Shown: positions 61,672 to 64,000 of the stretch, piece after piece
Position numbering within the stretch: the first letter of the stretch is position 1
Layout of the letters: every line of letters begins with the position of its first letter
Source: Agarophyton chilense
Lineage: Eukaryota > Rhodophyta > Florideophyceae > Gracilariales > Gracilariaceae
Assembly (NCBI GenBank): GCA_030374765.1
Contig: JARGXX010000095.1
Coordinates: 1,240,001 to 1,304,000, forward strand
Direction: 5' to 3'
Length of the DNA stretch: 64,000 nucleotides
Notes under the pieces: generated by a model
Databases searched by the model: none
The model's input: only the letters and a program-made list of their open reading frames with translations
Told to the model about the DNA's origin: nothing
Program-made: the position numbers and the translations under genes

Positions 61672-64000
61672 CTCCTCCTCGACTGGTCGGCCAAGTCCAA
61701 CACGGTCCACGTTATTGTTGTGAAGACCTGGGCCAAGTGGTTTAGTTAAGAAGTCCGCATCATTGTCTTCACTTGGAACGTACGTCACATTGATGTGACT
61801 ATCCTTGACTAGTTCCCGAACGAAGTGCAACTTAACGTCAATGTGCTTAGCGCGACCCGACGGACAGCGTTCACCAGTTGCCCAGTCAATGGCGCACTGG
61901 TTGTCCGAACGAATGGGCACAGCACCTTGCACTTTCCATCCAATCTCCTTAAGCACACGCTTCAACCAAATAACCTCCTGACACGCAAGCGTCAAAGCAT
62001 AATACTCGGCCTCGCCGGTAGACAACGCCACCGAAGCCTGTTTTCTTGCGCCCCACATACATGTCGCTTTGCCAAGCTTCACTAAGAAACCAGACATTGA
62101 CTTGCGATCACGCGTGTCCGCAGCGTAGTCAGAGTCAACGTACGCCTCCAGTTTCACCATGCCAGAGTGATAGTGCACACCATGTTCAGTTGTACCGCGA
62201 AGGTAACGAAGAACCCGCTTTGCCGCCTTGTGACAGTAGGCCGTGGGCGATTTCTGAAAACGAGCCAAGATTAGGACGGGTGCTAATATATCCAACCGAG
62301 TTCTCAGTGCCAAATACAAAAGCGATCCAATGATCTGCTGGTACAGCTAAGTATCCTGGATGGATTTGTCTTTCTCAGATGTCCACCCGGTAAAAAAAGA
62401 TTCTACCATAGGGCTGCATGCCGGCTTGGATCGCTGAAACCCGAAACGGCGCAACACGCTTTCCGTGTACAGTGACTGACCAAGATACAGCGACACAGGT
62501 CGACCATCTGAATCTAAAGTCCATTTGAATTCAACGCCGAGGTACAAGTTCACTTCGTCCGCCACACGCAGCTCGTAAAACGACTTAAGCTCCTCCAAAA
62601 TCGCATCACGTTCCATGGCAGAAGTTGTGAATATTAGCAAGTCATCCACATAAACTAGCACGAACGCATCCTCATTGCTCTCGTTTTGGCGGCGAAACAC
62701 GCAAGGTGCACTCGGTAACTCTTCAAAACATATGCTTTTCATATCCTCGCATAGTTTTTTGTGCCATGCCAAGTGCGCTTGCTTCAGTCCATAGATAGCC
62801 TTGAGCAATTTGAAGCATCGTGAAGTCACGCCAGGTATACCTCGAGGTGACATGATCCACACATCTTCCTCAAGTTCGCCATTGAGAAACGCAGTCTTCA
62901 CATCCACCTGTACCACATACATGCGCAAGCATAACGTCAGATACAAGAATATGCGAACCAAAGAGAACGAAACAACTGGTGCATAAGTCTCCATGTAGCC
63001 CTGGCCATATGTTTGGTGGTTTCCACCGGCTACAACACGAGCCTTGAAACGTTCAACTGACCCATCAGCATTGCAATTTACCTTCAGTATGACGTGAGTT
63101 GGTAGTGGTTGTGAAGCAGGAGAGTCATCAGGTTTCCAAGTTTGCTTCGACTCCAATCATGAAAACTCTTCATCGACGGCTGCTTGCCACATGGTACGCT
63201 CCTCCGCACTGGCGGACATTGCCTCTTTGAGTGAGGGCTCATCACTAGTAGTGACTTTGACTTGCGATGTACAGTGAGCAGACCCTGCCATGAACCACCT
63301 CAGAGGTTGACGGCGCGTGCGCCGCGGGTAGCGTGGTTCCGTATTAGCGTTGGCAGATGTATCAAGGTCATCAGCAGCACTTTCGTCATCACTTTCGGAA
63401 TCCTGTGCATCGTCTTCATTGCTGCCGGAGTCTGACTCCGACTGCCTGAGTGCTGGAATCAGGTGCGAGGATCCGTCATGAACCACCTCCTCCTCAACAT
63501 TATCGACGGAGAAGGTATCCGAATCGTCATCAATGCTATCACATAATCCCATATCAGAGCTATAGTCAGCATCTGACGCACTTTCATCATCCATGTATTT
63601 GGCAAGAGATGATGCGCCAGGGAACTTGGATTCATCAAAAGTAACATGTCGTGACTCAATAATACGCGGAGTACCGTCATTATCAACGACGAGTACCTTG
63701 TACACACCATGCTTAAGAGTCTCCAAGTACACTCCCTCAAGTGCACGAGACTCGAACTTGGGTCCACGCGGAGTCCTTAGCACGAATGCAGTGCATCCAA
63801 ACACACGCACGTGCTTCAACAAAGGTTTATTTCCAGTTACCAGAAAGTAGGGACTGTTGTTAACAGTAGAATGTTGCACTCGATTACGCACAAAGATAAC
63901 ATGTTTCAGCGCATATGGCCACAAACATTCTGGTAGATCGGCTTGGATCAGCAACGATCGAGCAGCTTCCACCATGGTACGATTGATGCGCTCAGCTATA
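60999..64000 (-). mobile_element. Copia B: near-identical second copy of the copia A family, cut by the window end
   Basis: The sequence repeats 51309-54311 almost base for base (shifted by 9689-9690): LTR 60999-61671, RT/RNase H from 63156 downwards, integrase from 63975 downwards. I count about ten differences in 3 kb. It is inserted in the RT of copia C, and the rest lies beyond the window. A fossil with few breaks; a very recent insertion. Confidence 0.9.

Overview
The window is eukaryotic nuclear DNA. It carries a translation factor, a WD40 adaptor, an F-box protein, GT-AG introns of about 50-60 nt, and several classes of eukaryotic transposon. Conserved genes without visible introns packed together at one end, followed by a long sea of nested LTR retrotransposons, fit a compact-gene red alga such as a florideophyte like Chondrus. 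That assignment is an inference from layout, not from a diagnostic marker.

Region 1 (1-4.3 kb) is a GC-rich host gene island: the end of a HisRS-like protein (+), eIF1 (-), a short F-box protein (+) and a LisH/CTLH/WD40 protein (-). eIF1 and the F-box gene are divergent across a GC-rich spacer with a 33-bp G tract. The F-box and WD40 genes converge with about 60 bp between them.

Region 2 (4.3-16.7 kb) is sparse and decayed. It holds a hAT transposase relic, a mitochondrial DUF1640/CCDC90-type gene with a 52-nt intron and an in-frame stop, and a 2-kb reading frame of unknown family with only two stops. The rest shows nothing I recognise.

Region 3 (16.7-38.0 kb) is one nested stack. A 1.3-kb Tc1/mariner element with double-repeat ends was split by a Ty3/gypsy chromovirus (element 2, +). 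Element 2 was in turn split inside its left LTR by a second chromovirus (element 1, -), which is flanked by a clear 5-bp target duplication. Element 1 carries a long open reading frame in antisense between its integrase chromodomain and its 3' LTR.

Region 4 (38.0-46.9 kb) holds a low-complexity tract and a Mutator-like (MULE) relic with inverted ends. Inside the MULE are a C48/Ulp1-like protease frame, a SWIM zinc-finger frame and, on the other strand, a decayed MSH6 (MutS homologue) fragment. A second Tc1 fragment follows.

Region 5 (46.9-64 kb) is a graveyard of LTR elements: a lone copia-type LTR, a left-truncated chromovirus (element E) that again carries the antisense gene in the same layout, a copia RNase H fragment, and three copia elements. 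Copia A (-) is interrupted by copia C (+), and copia C by copia B (-). A and B are nearly identical over the shared part.

The strongest candidate for something undescribed is the antisense protein gene shared by the two divergent chromoviruses (18854-20629 and 48535-50047). Its protein sequence is conserved, its tail-to-tail position relative to the chromodomain is the same, and I cannot place it in a known family.
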